From Schistosoma mansoni (taxonomy: Eukaryota; Platyhelminthes; Trematoda; Strigeidida; Schistosomatidae): DNA of 64,000 bases. The translations under genes and the position numbers were made by a program. The stretch is from NCBI RefSeq assembly GCF_000237925.1, contig NC_031499.1:1824533-1888532 (forward strand), in the 5' to 3' direction. Below, in pieces: positions 1 through 13,593 of this stretch (position 1 is its first letter; each line of letters opens with the position of its first letter). The notes beneath the pieces are model-generated. The model did no database searches and was not told where the DNA came from. It saw only the letters and a list, made by a program, of their open reading frames with translations.

Positions 1-1329
1 CCTCTCATCTGTCGTTATCATTATGCTAAAATAAGGATAATTAAGTCAAGAAATACTACTCAAAATCAAGAAAAAAGTAACAGGAGCTGGCGAACAAAGC
101 AATCAACAAGAAAGGTTTTTATTAATAACTATTTTAGGCCATATTTACATTTGTCCTGATTTTCGTTATGACGAATTATTATTGAAGAGCATAAATAAAT
201 AGGTAAACATTATTGAAACAATAATCACATTATGATAAGTTAGTTGATCAGCATGTCAGTACAAACAATAAATATATACGATAATGTAACAGTTCAAAAT
301 AGGCACATTTTATATTAATGAAAAGGAAAAAGGTAGGATAAATATGATGAAAGCAAACCAAGTAAAGAGATAAAAATAAACAAATAAAGTCAGTAACAGA
401 TTTCTTTATTTCTAGGTTTAGCAAAATAATACGACAAATACATACATCCAATCACTGCTAGGGGAATATTCTAGAATGTTGACGTGTAGCTTCCCCATTG
501 GATGGATACGAATGACCCCCTATGTGCCTATTGGTTGTCTGAAATGATGATTTACTCTCAGTCAAAAACTATAAATACATGAGATTTCTGTACTATATTT
601 TGACACTGTTTTCGGGGAATAAAATTCCTACTTACTAGTCTTCTGTCTTCTCTCTTGCGACATTGTGGGTTCGATCGTTCAAGTAGTCTAGTAGTACGCG
701 GCATAGTAAGAATAAAAGCTCTAGATATAGCAATGCCTATGATTGAAATTCAGGCATCGATCACTTCAATTTACTGTATTCATCGCCAATGGCAACGACT
801 TTTAATTCAAGTATAAAAATCAATTATAAACGGAATAAAAATTACCTCTCAAATAAGAACCAAAGAATTGTTTCTGAAATCATTTTTCTGACAGCAAACG
901 GCATAATTACCCAGATTACGGATGCCGGTTTCAAAAGTAGAAATTTTAAAAAGCGTCCCATCATGGTATGACGTAGACAATAGAATAATAAAAATCCCCC
1001 AGAAAAGCTAAGATATAATATGATATTTCTTAAATAATCCATGTCAAAGACGATATCAGATTAGCTCAACTAACAGTAGAAATCTTCAAATTTCCAAGAT
1101 CCATAGATATCTATAATAAGAATCATGAGTATAGAAATTATTCAAGAGGGAAAATTAGGAAGAAATCGACTAACGTTGTTACTAAAAAGAAACACTAATA
1201 ACTTAACTTCAGGAGAAATTAAATATAATAATTCCAGTGTATATGCCATAACTTTAAAGTGGAAACCCTAAGAAAAATATCATCATATCACATTGATGCT
1301 ACTTACTAACAAATAAGTAGAGAAAGAGC
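1..1329. other. AT-rich spacer, with a possible LTR-like relic at about 455-705
   Basis: No convincing coding region is seen; the short open frames here lack domain similarity. Bases about 455-705 are less AT-rich, with a TATA-like stretch (ctataaata near 570) and an AATAAA at about 620. This resembles the U3-R part of a retrotransposon LTR, but the termini cannot be fixed. If real, it is a solo LTR fossil. Confidence 0.3.
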
Positions 1330-1340
1330 ATTTTGAGGTT

Positions 1341-3481
1341 TACTTACGCCTGTTACAACTCGTGGAGCAGCACAGGCCGATCATCAGCATTCTCCACTTA
1401 ACACTGTCCTGGGCAATCCTTTCCAGTTGTTTCCAGCTGCTATTCATCATATTCATGTCTGCTTCCAACTCTCGACGCAGTGTGCCATTTCGTCTTCCTC
1501 TCTACTGTTTCCCGTTAGGATTCCAAGTTAGCGCTTGTCTCTTGATGCAGTTTCATGATTTTCTCAATGCGTGTCCTACTCACCGACAGTGTCTTTCCCC
1601 GATTTCTTCCTCTGCTGGAAGCTGGTTTGTTCTCTGCTACAGTCGATTATTGCTTATAGCATACGGCCGATGGACATTGAATATCTTGTGTAAACAATCG
1701 TTTATAAAAATTTGTACTTTTTTAATGATGGTTGTAGTAGTCTTCCAAGCTTCGACTCCATATATTTGAACTGTCTTGACGTTCGCATTAAAGATTCTGA
1801 CTTTGATGTTGGCTTGAAGACAATTGTTTTGAGTCCCTTATGTTCTTCAACCGTAAGAAAGCGGCCCTTGCTTTGTAAATCCTCGCCTTTACGTCCACAT
1901 CAGATCCTACTTGTTCATCGATGATGCTGATCAAGTACGTGAAAATCTCCAGCTCTTCCAGAGTGTCTCCATTAAGTGTGATTGAGTTGGTGTTCTCTGT
2001 GTGGTATTTGAGGATCTTAGGTTTTTCCTACTGATGCCTACTGATGCAGAGGCTGCTGCTACTTCTCTGCAGTGTAGTCCGTTGTAAGAATTTCAAATAA
2101 CGTTGACGATCCTCTCAAATACGTTGTGGTATCGAAGATAGTCCCATACGTTTATCCTATCCACATTATCAACTGCTTTCTCACAGTCAAGGAAGTTGAT
2201 GTATATTGACAAATTCCATTTAATTGATTGTTGAACGATGATTCGTAGTGTCGCGTTTTGTTCTGTGCATGACCGATCTTTAAGGAATCCAGTCTGTTGA
2301 TTTCGAAGCTGTGCGTCTGCTGAATCTTCCATCAGGTTCAGCAATACTCTGTTGAAAACCTTCCCTGGTACCGACAGTAGTGTGATGCTTCGGCAGTTCT
2401 CACATCTGCTCAGATCTGCTTTCATTGGTATCTTGATGAGATGTCCTCCTTTCCAGTCCATCGGCACTTATTCTTCCTCCCAAACCTTCCTGAATAGAGT
2501 GTGGAGCATCCTGGTGGCCAGGCAACCAGGTGATCATCTGAAACTATATCAGCTCCTCTCCTAGTTCTCACTCCTTCCATTAACCTTCTCAATTTTGTAA
2601 TGATGCAAATATGATCGATCTTGTTCTCTGTAGAGTGATCCGGTGAGAAACATGTAGCTTTGTGTATATGTTTGTGGGGGAATATCACGCTGCCCATAAC
2701 CATTTTGTTGAAGGCATATGAATTTGTGAATCTCTCGCCATTCTCATTCATCTCTCCCAGTCCATATCGTCCCATTATATCTTCATAACTGGTGTTGTCC
2801 ATTCCGTCTTTGGCGTTTAGGTCTCACATCAGGATGGTCAGTTCCTTTCCTGAGCACTTCGCTATGATTGATGACAGCCTCTCATAAGACTGGTCTTTAT
2901 CGTCGTCATTGCTATCATTGGTGGGTGCATAACACTGGGTAACATTCATTGTGATGCTCTCCTTCTTTGTTTTGAAAACTGCTTTCATGATCCTGGCTGG
3001 ATCCATAAGATTCTCTCATCCTATAAGTTCATTGAGTGCTTCTTTGGACAACATCAGAGTAACTCCCTTAATATGCACAGCATTTTCTTCCTCGTGGTCG
3101 GAGTACAGCAGCATCTCTCCTGAATATATCATTTTCTACCCAACTTTGGTCCAGTAGGTTTCACTGGCTCCGAGCACCTACATGTTGTATTTCCTCATTT
3201 CCGCAACTATTTGATTAGTCCTCTCGGTCTCCCACATTGTTAGGACATTCCATGTGTCTATGTTAATTGTTGCTGTGGTTGTTAGAAGGAGCATCGGCCT
3301 CGTGGGTTCCGAAGAATCTCGGCTTTCACCATCAGGCGTCATAATTCTTCTGAACGAAGATCCTTCAACTCGGAAGGCAAAGTTTTAATGGTTTGAAACG
3401 TTTATTCTGGTTAGCAAGGTTGTTTTCTACGGGATGGGGTTGCTGACCGACAGTAGCCCTAGAAGAGCTACAGGCGGAGGT
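1341..3481 (-). mobile_element. RTE-like LINE, internally deleted copy 1
   Basis: Read on the minus strand, the copy starts near 3481 and ends near 1341 with the family 3' end (terminal GGCGTAAG preceded by a Gly-Leu-Cys type C-terminus). Endonuclease-domain pieces are at about 3006-2824 ([20 protein letters not shown]) and 2802-2560 (GRYGLGEMNENGERFTNSYA, IDHICIITKLRR). The N-terminal RT piece is at 2467-2093 (SRCENCRSITLLSVPGKVFN, LRNQQTGFLKDRSC). The catalytic YADD region of RT is missing, and the C-terminal part follows directly (about 2080-1345). Near-matching 11-base flanks (attttgaggtt at 1330-1340; attttaaggtt at 3482-3492) look like a target-site duplication. Stops and frameshifts make it non-functional. 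The clade name is inferred from remembered schistosome RTE/SR2-type sequences. Confidence 0.8.
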
Positions 3482-3494
3482 ATTTTAAGGTTCA

Positions 3495-5977
3495 ACATAA
3501 ACTTAATGTGAGATTGAAACGCAAAATGGAAAGGATTTGTTAGATAGCCACATAATGGAGAAATATGAAGCGCTAAATATCTGGATAGTAACTTACGGTA
3601 AATTTATATGAACGTGGTATGTTCTGATATTATCACTAACAAAAACTAAATAGCGTTAAACGAGCAATACAGCACACAACCTTTTTTTTCTATTTCGAGT
3701 TAGTTGATCATGTTTCACATTGGAATGTACGCCAAGAAGTACGTCATATAATCACCAATTAAAATATTCGCCATTGTTTAATCAAACATTATACAATAAA
3801 ATCATTCGTAAAATACTTCATGTATACAAACAAAGTGCATATTTATTCAAACACACACAAGTGTATACAACACAACAGATAGTAAGTAGTGTAAACACAC
3901 AAATCGAAAGAATTTAAGTCACTTCATAGTTGGTAGGTTTATGACAATTCTACTCAATTCTATTGAACTTCATAAACATTCCAATAGAATAATACAATGC
4001 GGTGAATCATTTGGAGAAATAATAAAATATTATTACCGTGTATTTAAGCTATTCAGAATGACATATTTCAAAGATCGTTCTTACTGTTGCGAAAATTAAA
4101 AGTCCACAAGGTATATATAGGTGATCAACACCTTAATTCTGCTTTCTTTAATACAGTCTCCCAAGAACTGTAAAAATTAATTCGAGATTCAACGACAAGT
4201 TAATAAGAAATGAACTGGTCATATCTTCCTAACAGTGATAGGTATTTCTTTCATTACTATATTGGTTAAAGCGTAAACAAGTGAAATTCCAAATGAAACC
4301 TTGAAAAACAGAGGGAAACTTGTTTTCTTCATCTGCTCAAAGACGACACGCCTAATTAGTGACAAAAGATCAGTAAATATAATGGATAGATGATAGATAT
4401 GATAGACAATATCAGGTTTGAGTAACAGAAGCCAAATAACTCACTCAAACATGCTAATTAACTGTCACTTTCCATACTTCAATTTTTATCACAAACAAAT
4501 TCCCTTTCTTCAAGCAGATCATCTTATCTTGCAGATAATGTAAAAATGGTCGGTAATTTCCTAAATAATTTAGTGGCAGATATATCTTAAACTAACAATG
4601 ATTAACTGGTTTAATCATGTTGCTCGGTGCAAACAATTGGAAGCCTGTGACCGAAAACTTTTTTTATTAATAGTTAGCAAGATGTTCTTTCAATCTTGAC
4701 AGAAAGAACTAATGTCCTCCGCATGATTCGAACAAGTGACATACAATGAGCCGGTTAGAGATATTACCACTGAACTATTCAGGTCCCAAATTATTTATTG
4801 GTTTAGAAATGAAAGCAGTAAATAAGCCGTCACAACCAACAACACTTTATGGACAAGTATTTTCAATAACGTATAAAAGATCGTGTAAAAATCTTAGATG
4901 TATAATGTTGTACTAAAAAACTTGAGTATTGAACATAACACTATACAGATTATTTCCAAACTACAATGTTGAGTGTGATGGGAGAATTTCCCTGATAAAC
5001 TGAAAAACAACTCATGTTGCAGATCCTTCCATGCACGAAAAAACCGACACTTACTCTTCATGTTTGTTTCTCATCGATTCTTACCATGATATTGAATTGA
5101 CTGGTTGAAGTTGTTGGCATAGAGCCAAAACAATACGTTATTTCTGCCTGAACTAATAGAAGCTTTCAACTCACCCTAATGATTTTCTATTAAATTAATT
5201 TTATATTAATTTTCAAAAATAACTCACAGGTGAGAACATACTCAACAGTATTAAACACTTTAATAACTGGTTTTTATATAAATCATTAAATCGATATGAT
5301 AAGAGCCTAAATACCTGTTCATCAAAGACAAGTTGACGTACCCCGATAATTGAAAAATTCAGATACAAATAAATGACGACTACAGTCATGTATTTATCAG
5401 TAACTAGCTTCACAATTTTCCACAGTAACCCTAATGAAGAACAACTATGTATGGAAGTGAGGAACTTACCACTGAAGCCACTATAAATGATGAATGTTCA
5501 ATATCACGAACTGATCAAAGTTGGAAATGTGGAACATTGTATCTAAGGTAGTGGTTGACAAGAAATTACGGACCTAGTTTTCATGATATTTGGCACTTGT
5601 CAATAAGGTGTGCCTGTAACTATAAGTAGATTACATTTAAATATCACATTTTTCACACGAGCATACACAGATATCTCTCATACAAAATTTAGTCATCTAT
5701 TCGCCGAAGAAATGATGTACACAAAGTTGCTACGTTTTTATTTTATCGTTATAAACAATATATATATTTAATCCTGATTAGATTTGAAATTATCAGGTTA
5801 AATCTTGATACTCATATTTATTGTGTGAAAAAGTTACACATGCGGTTTATAAAATCAAAAACTATAAATTTCTTTCATATTTTTATTTCGAATACAATGA
5901 GCAAAGAACAGATAAACATCAGTTTTGGCAAAAACAAAAAAATTGAAAAACTTATAATTCAAAGCCAATTAGAATAT
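3495..5977. other. AT-rich spacer downstream of VPS36
   Basis: No gene or intact element is recognised. The only structured piece is a tRNA-like segment at about 4715-4790, listed separately. The VPS36 poly(A) signal lies at 5882-5887 on the minus strand. Confidence 0.5.
4715..4790 (-). repeat. tRNA-derived SINE-like relic
   Basis: On the minus strand an A-box-like segment (tagttcagtggtaatatc) is followed about 30 bases later by a B-box-like segment (tgttcgaatcatgc). The T stem does not pair properly, so it is not a working tRNA gene. It resembles the tRNA-like head of schistosome retroposons. Confidence 0.45.
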
Positions 5978-8900
5978 TTAATCCTGACGAGTTAAGAAAT
6001 AATTCGGATAGAAACGTAAACCAGCCTCGCTATCATCACGACAAATAAGACCAACTTCTTCAACTGCCAACAATCTTGCTTTAGCCAAAACAGGAGAGAG
6101 GTTAACTGTAAGAGCAAGTTCATCCACTGACAAACTAATGCGTTTTTCCACTAATTCTACTGTAGATTTCAATGTTTCTATTTCGTCTTCAGATGCCAGC
6201 TGAAGAACCTATAAATAAATAAATGTAGTTGGTAATCAGAAATCAATTAATGTTACTAGTAAAATACACAAAACAAACAATTAAACATTTTAGATTTTAA
6301 TTGTAAAAAGTCATATCGGAAATATAAAATAAATTGATGATGTAGTTTGACCATACAGTGAATAACATTTGTACTCGATTTCTTAAACATTGAACAAAAT
6401 CTTTTATTTTCTTTTTGGCTTTAGCTGGTCAGAAAAATAACATGTTCAGCAAATTATTGATTAAAGAGATAAATATGAATGAAATCAAGCAAACAGTTCT
6501 TGCCTAAACACAAACATATTTACAGTGCCATTGGGACCAATGCAAAAAAACTAAGAGGAAAAACGTAAAAGACAAATAGGTGGAAAGCGTTTCCAGCTAT
6601 ACTAAACATGAAAAAACTACGTGAAGAGAAAATTGGCAGGAAAAGTCAAAACCAGACGTAATAAAAAAAGCAAATGAATAAACACAGGAAGGGTCATTTT
6701 AGACTTGACAATAGAAACTAAATACAACTTCAGACAATCGTATATCTTGAGTGATTGGATGTAGTCGACTGGAAACCCTAGTCGATCTAAGTTTTACGCT
6801 AGTCAACACTCATCAGCAACGTATACTTACAATCTTGAGACAAATGGTGTTCTTCCCGGGAGATTCGAACTGGCGTCATCCATCCCCATACTGTGAGACT
6901 ACCACTAGGCTATTCGGGAAGCGACTGACTTCTGAAGGACTAACATATTTACAGTGGATTGACCACTCACTACTGACTAGTGTCATACTTACTTAGTCCT
7001 TTAGTGCTGATCAATTTCTACAGCGTCGCAATTGTATATTTTCTATAAATCATGGTATTTTACATGTCAAGAAAAATCAATAAACTAATAAGACGAAAAA
7101 GTGAAATGTTTAAAGTATAACAATAGCACTAAATAGAAAATAAAAACAAATTAATAGGCGAAGTTAAAAACAAAGGTTGACAATATATTGGAAATCATTT
7201 CATGAAGGTCGACTTTAAGGATGATATAATTGTTAACATCTTTAGCAGGAAAATCTCAAAATTACTCAAAAAAAACTCCCGTATCAACTTTTAGACTAGT
7301 AATACTCAGTCGATCTATATTGATCGATAACCTAAAGAATAATCTCTTGCATCTGACCTCTTCAATTTGAACATTTCTGTGGTACTAGGTGTGTCATTCA
7401 GTCGATGCATGTTCTACTAAAGAAACAAAGAACACCGTCCTGTATGTGTGAATATAAGTAATAGTGGCTCCATAAGAAGTAAAACCATTGTGTGACATGT
7501 CATTTTATTTAAACATCCGTCATCCATAATGTTGGGGCGATCCTGAAAATTTCTCGCAATAGACAAGAAAGGTTCAGGAAACATTAAGAAACATTCTATT
7601 CAATCAGCGTTTGGCTAGAAGTTTTGCTAAAAACATTACGAAAGTAAAAAGTCACATGTAGAGTTTCTGATTGGCTGATTACTACACTGCTATGTTTAGT
7701 AGCATCCCAGAATTTTCAGAAAAACCCAAGGACTTCTAAAATACTATAAAAACCCTATATTTTCTGTACATAAATGAACCTTTGGAGTAAAGTGCTTCTC
7801 GTATATTTTACACTTTTTCTCTCGTGTTCAAGTTGCTGTGTTGACTTAGCTTGGGGTCGACGAGACTAGCTTAGGATCAGAGTATAGCGTTCAATTAACA
7901 AGACTTATCACATAACCATCTAAAAAGCGAATAGAAATCTGTAAAAGTCAGTGTGTTTTCGTTTTATTAGAATTGTTGAAATATTTGTTTGAACAATATT
8001 TACAAAAGAAACTTGTTCATACTTTTTCCATAGGTAAGTTAGTTGAGTCTGAATACTGATATAGCCTCTGACTGTAAACTTAATCTAATAATACTGATCC
8101 CCCCGACCCTGTGACCAGATATTCAAACATTTATTGACGTACACAAACTTTCTCTGTTGCCAAGCCGCGATCAGAATGAGAAGGTAAGACAGACGATGTT
8201 AACTCTATATATGACTTGAAAAATCACATTATATGCAGTATTTACAGCACAACACAAATAAAAGATTACAATATATGCCCCAAGTAGAACATTTACGATA
8301 CAAAGACTAAATTACAGGTCTATCATTAAGTTATGATAACTCAAGTAAAGAAAACATCATAGCAGTGGTGCCAATGTGTCGAATGAAGGCTTACAATTAG
8401 TTTAATGTAAAAATCTACTATAAATAAATGCACATTAAAAATATAAGTACTCATCTCCTGAAAATTAGCTTTAGAACTTTGTAGTGTTTAATTTTTTGTC
8501 TCCTCTGCACAACTATATAGTGAGCAACCAACCGTTCTGCTATTTTTGATGGGATTACGAGATCACCAAAATCTGTGAACAGAAGCAAGACTCAGCGATA
8601 CAATGACCAGATAAGCTAACTACTCCGATGCGTCCCAGCCCGCTAACTAGAGGGGGAAGTCCAGGTTCAGAAGAGGAAAAGTGTATTCCACAAGCACGGA
8701 CAACAACAACAAACACAACTTAAGTATGCATATGCAGCATAAAAATGTCCTAGAGAAACGTCACAAAAGAGCATATTAAAAGAGATAACGAACCAATAAC
8801 ATTTAAGGTCTTTCCAAGTGGGAAATACAATATGAAGGTGAAAATGGGTTCTTTCGGTATGACAACTAATTCAAATAGATAAAATTACAAAGATAAACAT

Positions 8901-11893
8901 TAACCAAGTGAGTTCTGAAGATTTAGAATCCCCAACGCGTGCTATGGTAAAATTGGGTGGAACCAGTGAACGATAAGTAATTTACCATGACAAAAGATGA
9001 AAAATAGTCTTCCGCTTACACACAAGCATTGTATTCAATTTATTTAACGGTATTACTATCGAATTATGAGGACCTAGGAATTATTTTGCCCCCAAATGCT
9101 CTGGTACGGCCGAGAGTGGGGAGAGTCGGCTCGTCCTCTCGAAATGCTCTCACATGACCACGCTTAAATAGCCTCTGCTAGAGAAGTCCTACTCATTGCT
9201 TTATCGTAGCGGGGGTGTTGTTTACGAAATTGAGAGGACGAAAAGCGAATGTCCGGCGCTTTAACCGGGTCGGTGGACACGGAGGGTTCACCTAGGGGAG
9301 TTGGAAAACCCTGATTCCAAACCAATGGTGCACATGGGTTCCAGTATCCTGAGGGAATAAATGGCGTATGAATCAATCGTTGGTCACCGGCTACCATGGG
9401 ACTGCATCTCCTCACGATGCTCTACTGCCTTGTGGATCAGACCTTTAGGCCAAACGCTCCGGGTGTGGTCCCCTAAGAAAACCACCTGCTTCAGTTTGGG
9501 CACCTGGGCAGTATCACACCCTCACACATATCAAATAAGATTCGTGTGGCGCATATATATCTGGTGCCCCTTTGTACCAATATTTATGTGTTAAATAAAG
9601 GAATTATTTCACAAGAACTACACCACTTGTTACATGAAATTACCCACTGGATAGCAAAGTCCTAAAGCAAAAACATTCCATTCGAACGAAACGGAAGTAA
9701 TTTTAAAAAATTACACAAGCTAAAGATTAATAGTAATAATAATATTAACAATAGACCAACAAACAAGATGCACCTACTAAAAGTCCATTTGCATAGCCCT
9801 TCAACCTTATGGGTAAATTTTCCTTATCTAAATAACGACAGGCTCTAAGTAAATCTTCCGGAGATATTAGATCCATACCTCGTGCACGATTAACTCGACA
9901 ATAAGCTGTTGCTAAATCAATACAACCAATATGTAAGCGATCAGCTGAATGGTTGGAACATTGACCTTTTAGTAATGGAAAAAGTATACTTGATACCTGA
10001 TGAGCTAATCGAATATAGAAAGTCGTACCGCTGAGCGATGATGGCGATGATGATGAGGATCCTCTGTCATCGCCACCACTTACGACTTCTACAACTCCCA
10101 TTGAAAGCATGGCCGAACGTAGTTCAGCGATTTCATTAGCTGATAGATCACTACCCTGAAAAAGAGATTAAGTGAGACAGAAATTATTTGAATAACAAGT
10201 AGAATAATTGATGAAGACCATATATTTAAAACTAATCGATGTAACTGTAGGTCAACATTGAAATTAGTGAATGAGTAAGGAGGAAACTATATCTTATTCT
10301 ATGCAAACTCAAAAAACACTGCTTTGGCATGACTGATAACTTGAAATAGAAAAGTGTTATAATTGTATTTTTGCTATATAAACGACCCAGCTATTCCTAT
10401 TGCTTAGTATTCTTATACAATGACACTCGACAAGATCCCAAAATCAGAATACGTTGAACAGGAACGAAATTGTATTCAAAATAACAATGGTAAGTGAACA
10501 GCAATCACTGGTTTGAATAACGTTCATATATTTATAGTATATACATAAGAAGCTTCTAGATTTTTCTCCAATAATTTGCCCGGACTGATTGGTTTAGAAT
10601 TAGCCAATCAGCGCGCAGCAACACCATCATGCATGAAACATGTTTTAATCCAATCTATGTCCCGCTAACAAAAAGTATTTCTTAGATTATGAACTAACTA
10701 CGATATAATCATAATTTCTTCAAAAAATATGCGTTTTATATCAACATAAACTGGTCAGAACTGAGTACTAAATATCAAACAAAACAATGAGAAAACTTAA
10801 ATCCTTACGAATAATAATGGAAAGAACCAAATATTTTGTTCGCATTTTAAAAACAAAAACACACCTACTTTTGTATCGCGAACTTTCTTAGCCAACAGAC
10901 GACTTAATTTAACCATTTCACTTGCGTTGTTCATAAGTTGACTCAAATCTTCAAAAGTCTCAGCAATATTACGATCAGTTTCAACAGCACGTGCAGCTTG
11001 TTGTCTTTGAATTGCCCCAATACCTCCAGTACCAAACGACTTAGTTGTCAATTTAAAATCTGAATGATAAGACAATGTCCACAGTTTTACCTAGATTGAT
11101 AACGAAAAATTCTGGTCGTTTTTAAGTAACATAAACATTAAGAAAACGTTTGACTTCAGAGTCAAGATATGTTTACTACTAGATGACAATCATAGCAAAA
11201 ATGTCAACTTTACAATCATTCATATATCTTCCTCTAGTAAATTTTAATCCATAGGTAGCACAAGTGTAAAAGTGTAGATTCAGATTCATGCACTATTATA
11301 TTAAACCGATTACAATTTACTAACCTTAAATAAGACAAGTTCAAAAATATATTACTTCGTAAATATACCTTTAGGACTTCGTTTAGAGACTGTAGAAATT
11401 CATGATGCCCAGCCATTGGAAAGCCTAATTTGACATGGTCTTCTTTTGAATAGCTGACAACTGCAGTCGCACTAAAAGTGATACTGTCAATTCCAGAACC
11501 GGAACCTTCAACACCTTCACACCAGTGCTCAATCCACTGCGGAGGATTCGGTAAACTTGCCAATACATTTTGTAGCGCTGCTGCAGTTAACAAACGAAGA
11601 ATCAATTTCGGTGTACGGCTTACTGTCAGACTACCCCCACCCTCCTCAACCTTCACAGAAATTATAGCAGCCAATGGAAGAGCTATAAAAGAACTTGTCA
11701 GTGCTAAAGGATCAGACCATAAGATACGATGAGTTGTCAGCTTGAGTAAGCCTCCGTCGAAAGCACTTCGATTAGGTCCATCGTATAAACGGATACCAGA
11801 TTTTTGTAATACTACTGATTCTTCATGTAGGCTATCTTGATTGGTAGATCCATAATTCTCAACATCGTCTGAGCACCAACGAAAACGGTCCAT
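5978..11893 (-). CDS. VPS36: VPS36, ESCRT-II subunit (four exons)
   Basis: Four exons are read on the minus strand: 11893-11369, 11039-10869, 10155-9778 and 6208-5978 (stop included). All junctions are phase 0 and the model has 434 residues (human about 386). Exon 1 starts MDRFRW and codes the GLUE domain (residues 1-175; LYDGPNRSAFDGG and LTTHRILW match the family), which binds phosphoinositide and ubiquitin on endosomes. Exon 2 carries the helical stretch ETDRNIAETFEDLSQLM. Exons 3 and 4 form the winged-helix ESCRT-II core (ATAYCRVNRARGMDLISPED; GLICRDDSEAGLRFYPNYFL), which contacts VPS22/VPS25. A Ser/Gly/Asp-rich insertion at the start of exon 3 adds length. The exon 2 acceptor (after 11040) has a weak pyrimidine tract and is the least certain junction. 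An AATAAA signal lies at 5887-5882, about 90 bases past the stop. Introns 2 and 3 carry LTR and retroposon insertions. Family assignment is firm. Confidence 0.93.
6852..6925 (-). repeat. tRNA-derived SINE-like relic in VPS36 intron 3
   Basis: On the minus strand, ttcccgaatagcctagtgg begins an A-box region, and agttcgaatctcccgggaa ends it with a B box and a 3' arm that pairs with the 5' end (UUCCCG with CGGGAA). The T stem around TTCGAAT does not pair, so this is a tRNA-like retroposon head rather than a functional tRNA. Confidence 0.5.
7530..7900 (+). repeat. LTR-like fossil in VPS36 intron 3
   Basis: A segment of about 370 bases begins TGTTGGGG and ends TTAACA, with a TATA-like box (actataaaaaccc, near 7740) and a CT-rich stretch about 70 bases further on. 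Together these match the layout of a retrotransposon LTR. No coding part adjoins it and no clear target duplication is visible, so it would be an old solo LTR of undetermined family. Confidence 0.5.
9087..9598 (+). mobile_element. 0.5-kb retroposon, copy A (VPS36 intron 3)
   Basis: This GC-richer block ends in an A-rich tail (ttaaataaa) and is flanked by a perfect 11-base direct repeat, aggaattattt, at 9076-9086 and 9599-9609. That pattern indicates target-primed insertion of a SINE or 5'-truncated LINE. Copy B in CHMP6 intron 3 (19937-20445, opposite strand) is almost identical. An 83-codon open frame (9415-9164, minus) runs antisense to the tail and is identical at protein level in both copies. 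It has no recognisable domain and probably reflects recent shared ancestry. Confidence 0.8.
10355..10670 (-). mobile_element. Solo LTR fossil in VPS36 intron 2
   Basis: On the minus strand the segment begins TGTTAGCGGG and ends ATAACA, about 316 bases. It is flanked by a 5-base direct repeat, aaaag, at 10350-10354 and 10671-10675, as expected for a Ty3/Gypsy-type solo LTR. A related, more diverged copy lies on the plus strand at 20548-20858. Confidence 0.7.
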
Positions 11894-12600
11894 AAATCAC
11901 ACAGATGACAGATATCGTACCTATTTTTAGAAAAATGAGGTATTACGAGTTTAAAAAATTCACCAACACGAGATTAACAATAGTTATTTTATTTAACTGC
12001 GTAGGACTTTATGGACTATTCTCAAGTGACTAATAAATAATAGAACTTATGTACAAAATACCTTAGCAACATAAGATGTTTACAGCAAAATGTTATGGAA
12101 AGTTTCAGTAATCTTTGGACCCTGGAACTAAACTAACGGGACAGCAAGCCAGATAACATATACCTTGGCATTACTTATAATCACTCCTATGCAAATAATA
12201 AGACGTAAAAATAGATAACATGAAAATATGGATAAAGATACCCGAATGATGCGTTGACGTCGTTACAGACTCATAAAATGTAACGTTAAATACTCCAAAT
12301 AAACTTTTAGACTGATGTGAACGAATCGGTTCAATTTTCAATGTAGATGAGCTACACTTTGTGGTAAAACGGTTTATTAATTTTTACCAAAATTCGAACC
12401 TTAATGCAACAAAATTGAACCACAAAACAAAAAGGTGAACGGTGAAGGCCACTTCTAATTTTGTTTCCTTATTACAAAACAGAAATCTAATGCTTCTAAG
12501 ATTGATGTGATTAGTTTTGAAGTTAAGGCGAAAAAACAACTTCAAACTGTGGACCAATATATAGACTTGTGTATAAATTCAATACCAAGAAACTAACGGC
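11894..12600. other. AT-rich region upstream of VPS36
   Basis: This should contain the VPS36 promoter and 5' leader. A pyrimidine-rich stretch ending in AG (ttctaaaaatag) sits about 25 bases before the ATG on the minus strand and could be a splice acceptor for a 5' UTR intron or a spliced leader. That is a guess. No other structure was recognised. Confidence 0.35.
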
Positions 12601-13203
12601 TTTCTTAAGAAGCATAAGATAGAGGTGGAGTGTTAGTGTCCCGACCATTGCTGCAACCTTGATGTGGAGGTCGGGCTTGCTTATCGTGGTGAACCAATCG
12701 ACCTATACTGGCTGGAACAATAGATCCTCAAGGTCCTACCATGCCAGACAGGTCGGTTGAAGAGCGGCAAGACTAAAAGCAGCGAACCCAAGGTCCGGAG
12801 GCGAAGTCGTACTGCTGACTGTACAGAGGTGTGACGGCAGTAAGGTGTTTCCTTCAGACAACCAGCATAACAGCGATGCTGCCTTCTCAACAAGTACGGA
12901 GCTAACACAAAAATCAAAAAACAAATAGGTCGTGCGTGACCGACCTCAAGCAGTTGTCCCTTGAGCACTGCGTTCACGCTCTCAGGTCATTAAGCCACTT
13001 CTGATCCAATTCCCTTTTTCAAGTACCTCTAGAAGAACCCTTCCACGGTGTGGGCAACCGGGAAGTGATAACTGCCCTCATACCTCCAACAGCACCCAAG
13101 ATCACTGTATTCATAATTAATCTCATTCTTTAATTCCTATTATTCCTCCACCTCAACTTTCAACACTAAACTTCCTCTTTCGGCTTCTTCCTTAAATGTC
13201 ACC

Positions 13204-13593
13204 ATGGCCAACGATTCTAGTGCGCGAAACACTGTCCCAGGTCTACAAAAACCTCGCTCAAAACTACACATTGGAGCCTTCAACGTACGTACCCTATATG
13301 AAATCGGTCAACAGGCCCCCTTGACTAAGACTCTAGAATCTCGTACGATTAATGTATGCTGTGTATCCGAAATACACATCCAGGGTCCCAGTGTGGTCAT
13401 TCACTTGACCTCACCTCGCCAAAATGGACAGTCGACGAAATACACTCTCCGTGTATCTGGCGACCCGTTGGCTAGTTCTCGTGGACTTGCGGATGTAGGC
13501 ATAGCACTTAGTACGAGGGCAAAACATGCACTATTAGAATGGATCCCCGTTAACAATCGCCTATGTGCTGTTCGGCTAAATGGCTCCGTATGA
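13204..13593 (+). pseudogene. LINE endonuclease domain fragment
   Basis: This 129-codon open frame keeps the start of the APE-like endonuclease (IGAFNVRTL) and then CCVSEIHIQGPS and LRVSGDPLASSRGLADVGIA. It ends at a TGA within the otherwise continuous domain. Downstream frames resume the same protein (SAYAPTDCS near 13640 and CSDNRLFLASTNFKHKERHR at about 13850). Confidence 0.8.

Noticed and set aside
6852-6925. Candidate tRNA gene
   Set aside because: A and B boxes and a pairing acceptor-like end are present but the T stem does not form; better read as a SINE head.
11234-11368. Extension of VPS36 exon 1 frame to 11234
   Set aside because: A donor (gtatat) at 11368 and alignment with the family end the exon at 11369; the remainder is intron read-through.
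12681-12977. Minus-strand frames in the 5' part of the 12.6-16.4 kb LINE
   Set aside because: They lie antisense to the LINE 5' UTR and have no recognisable product.
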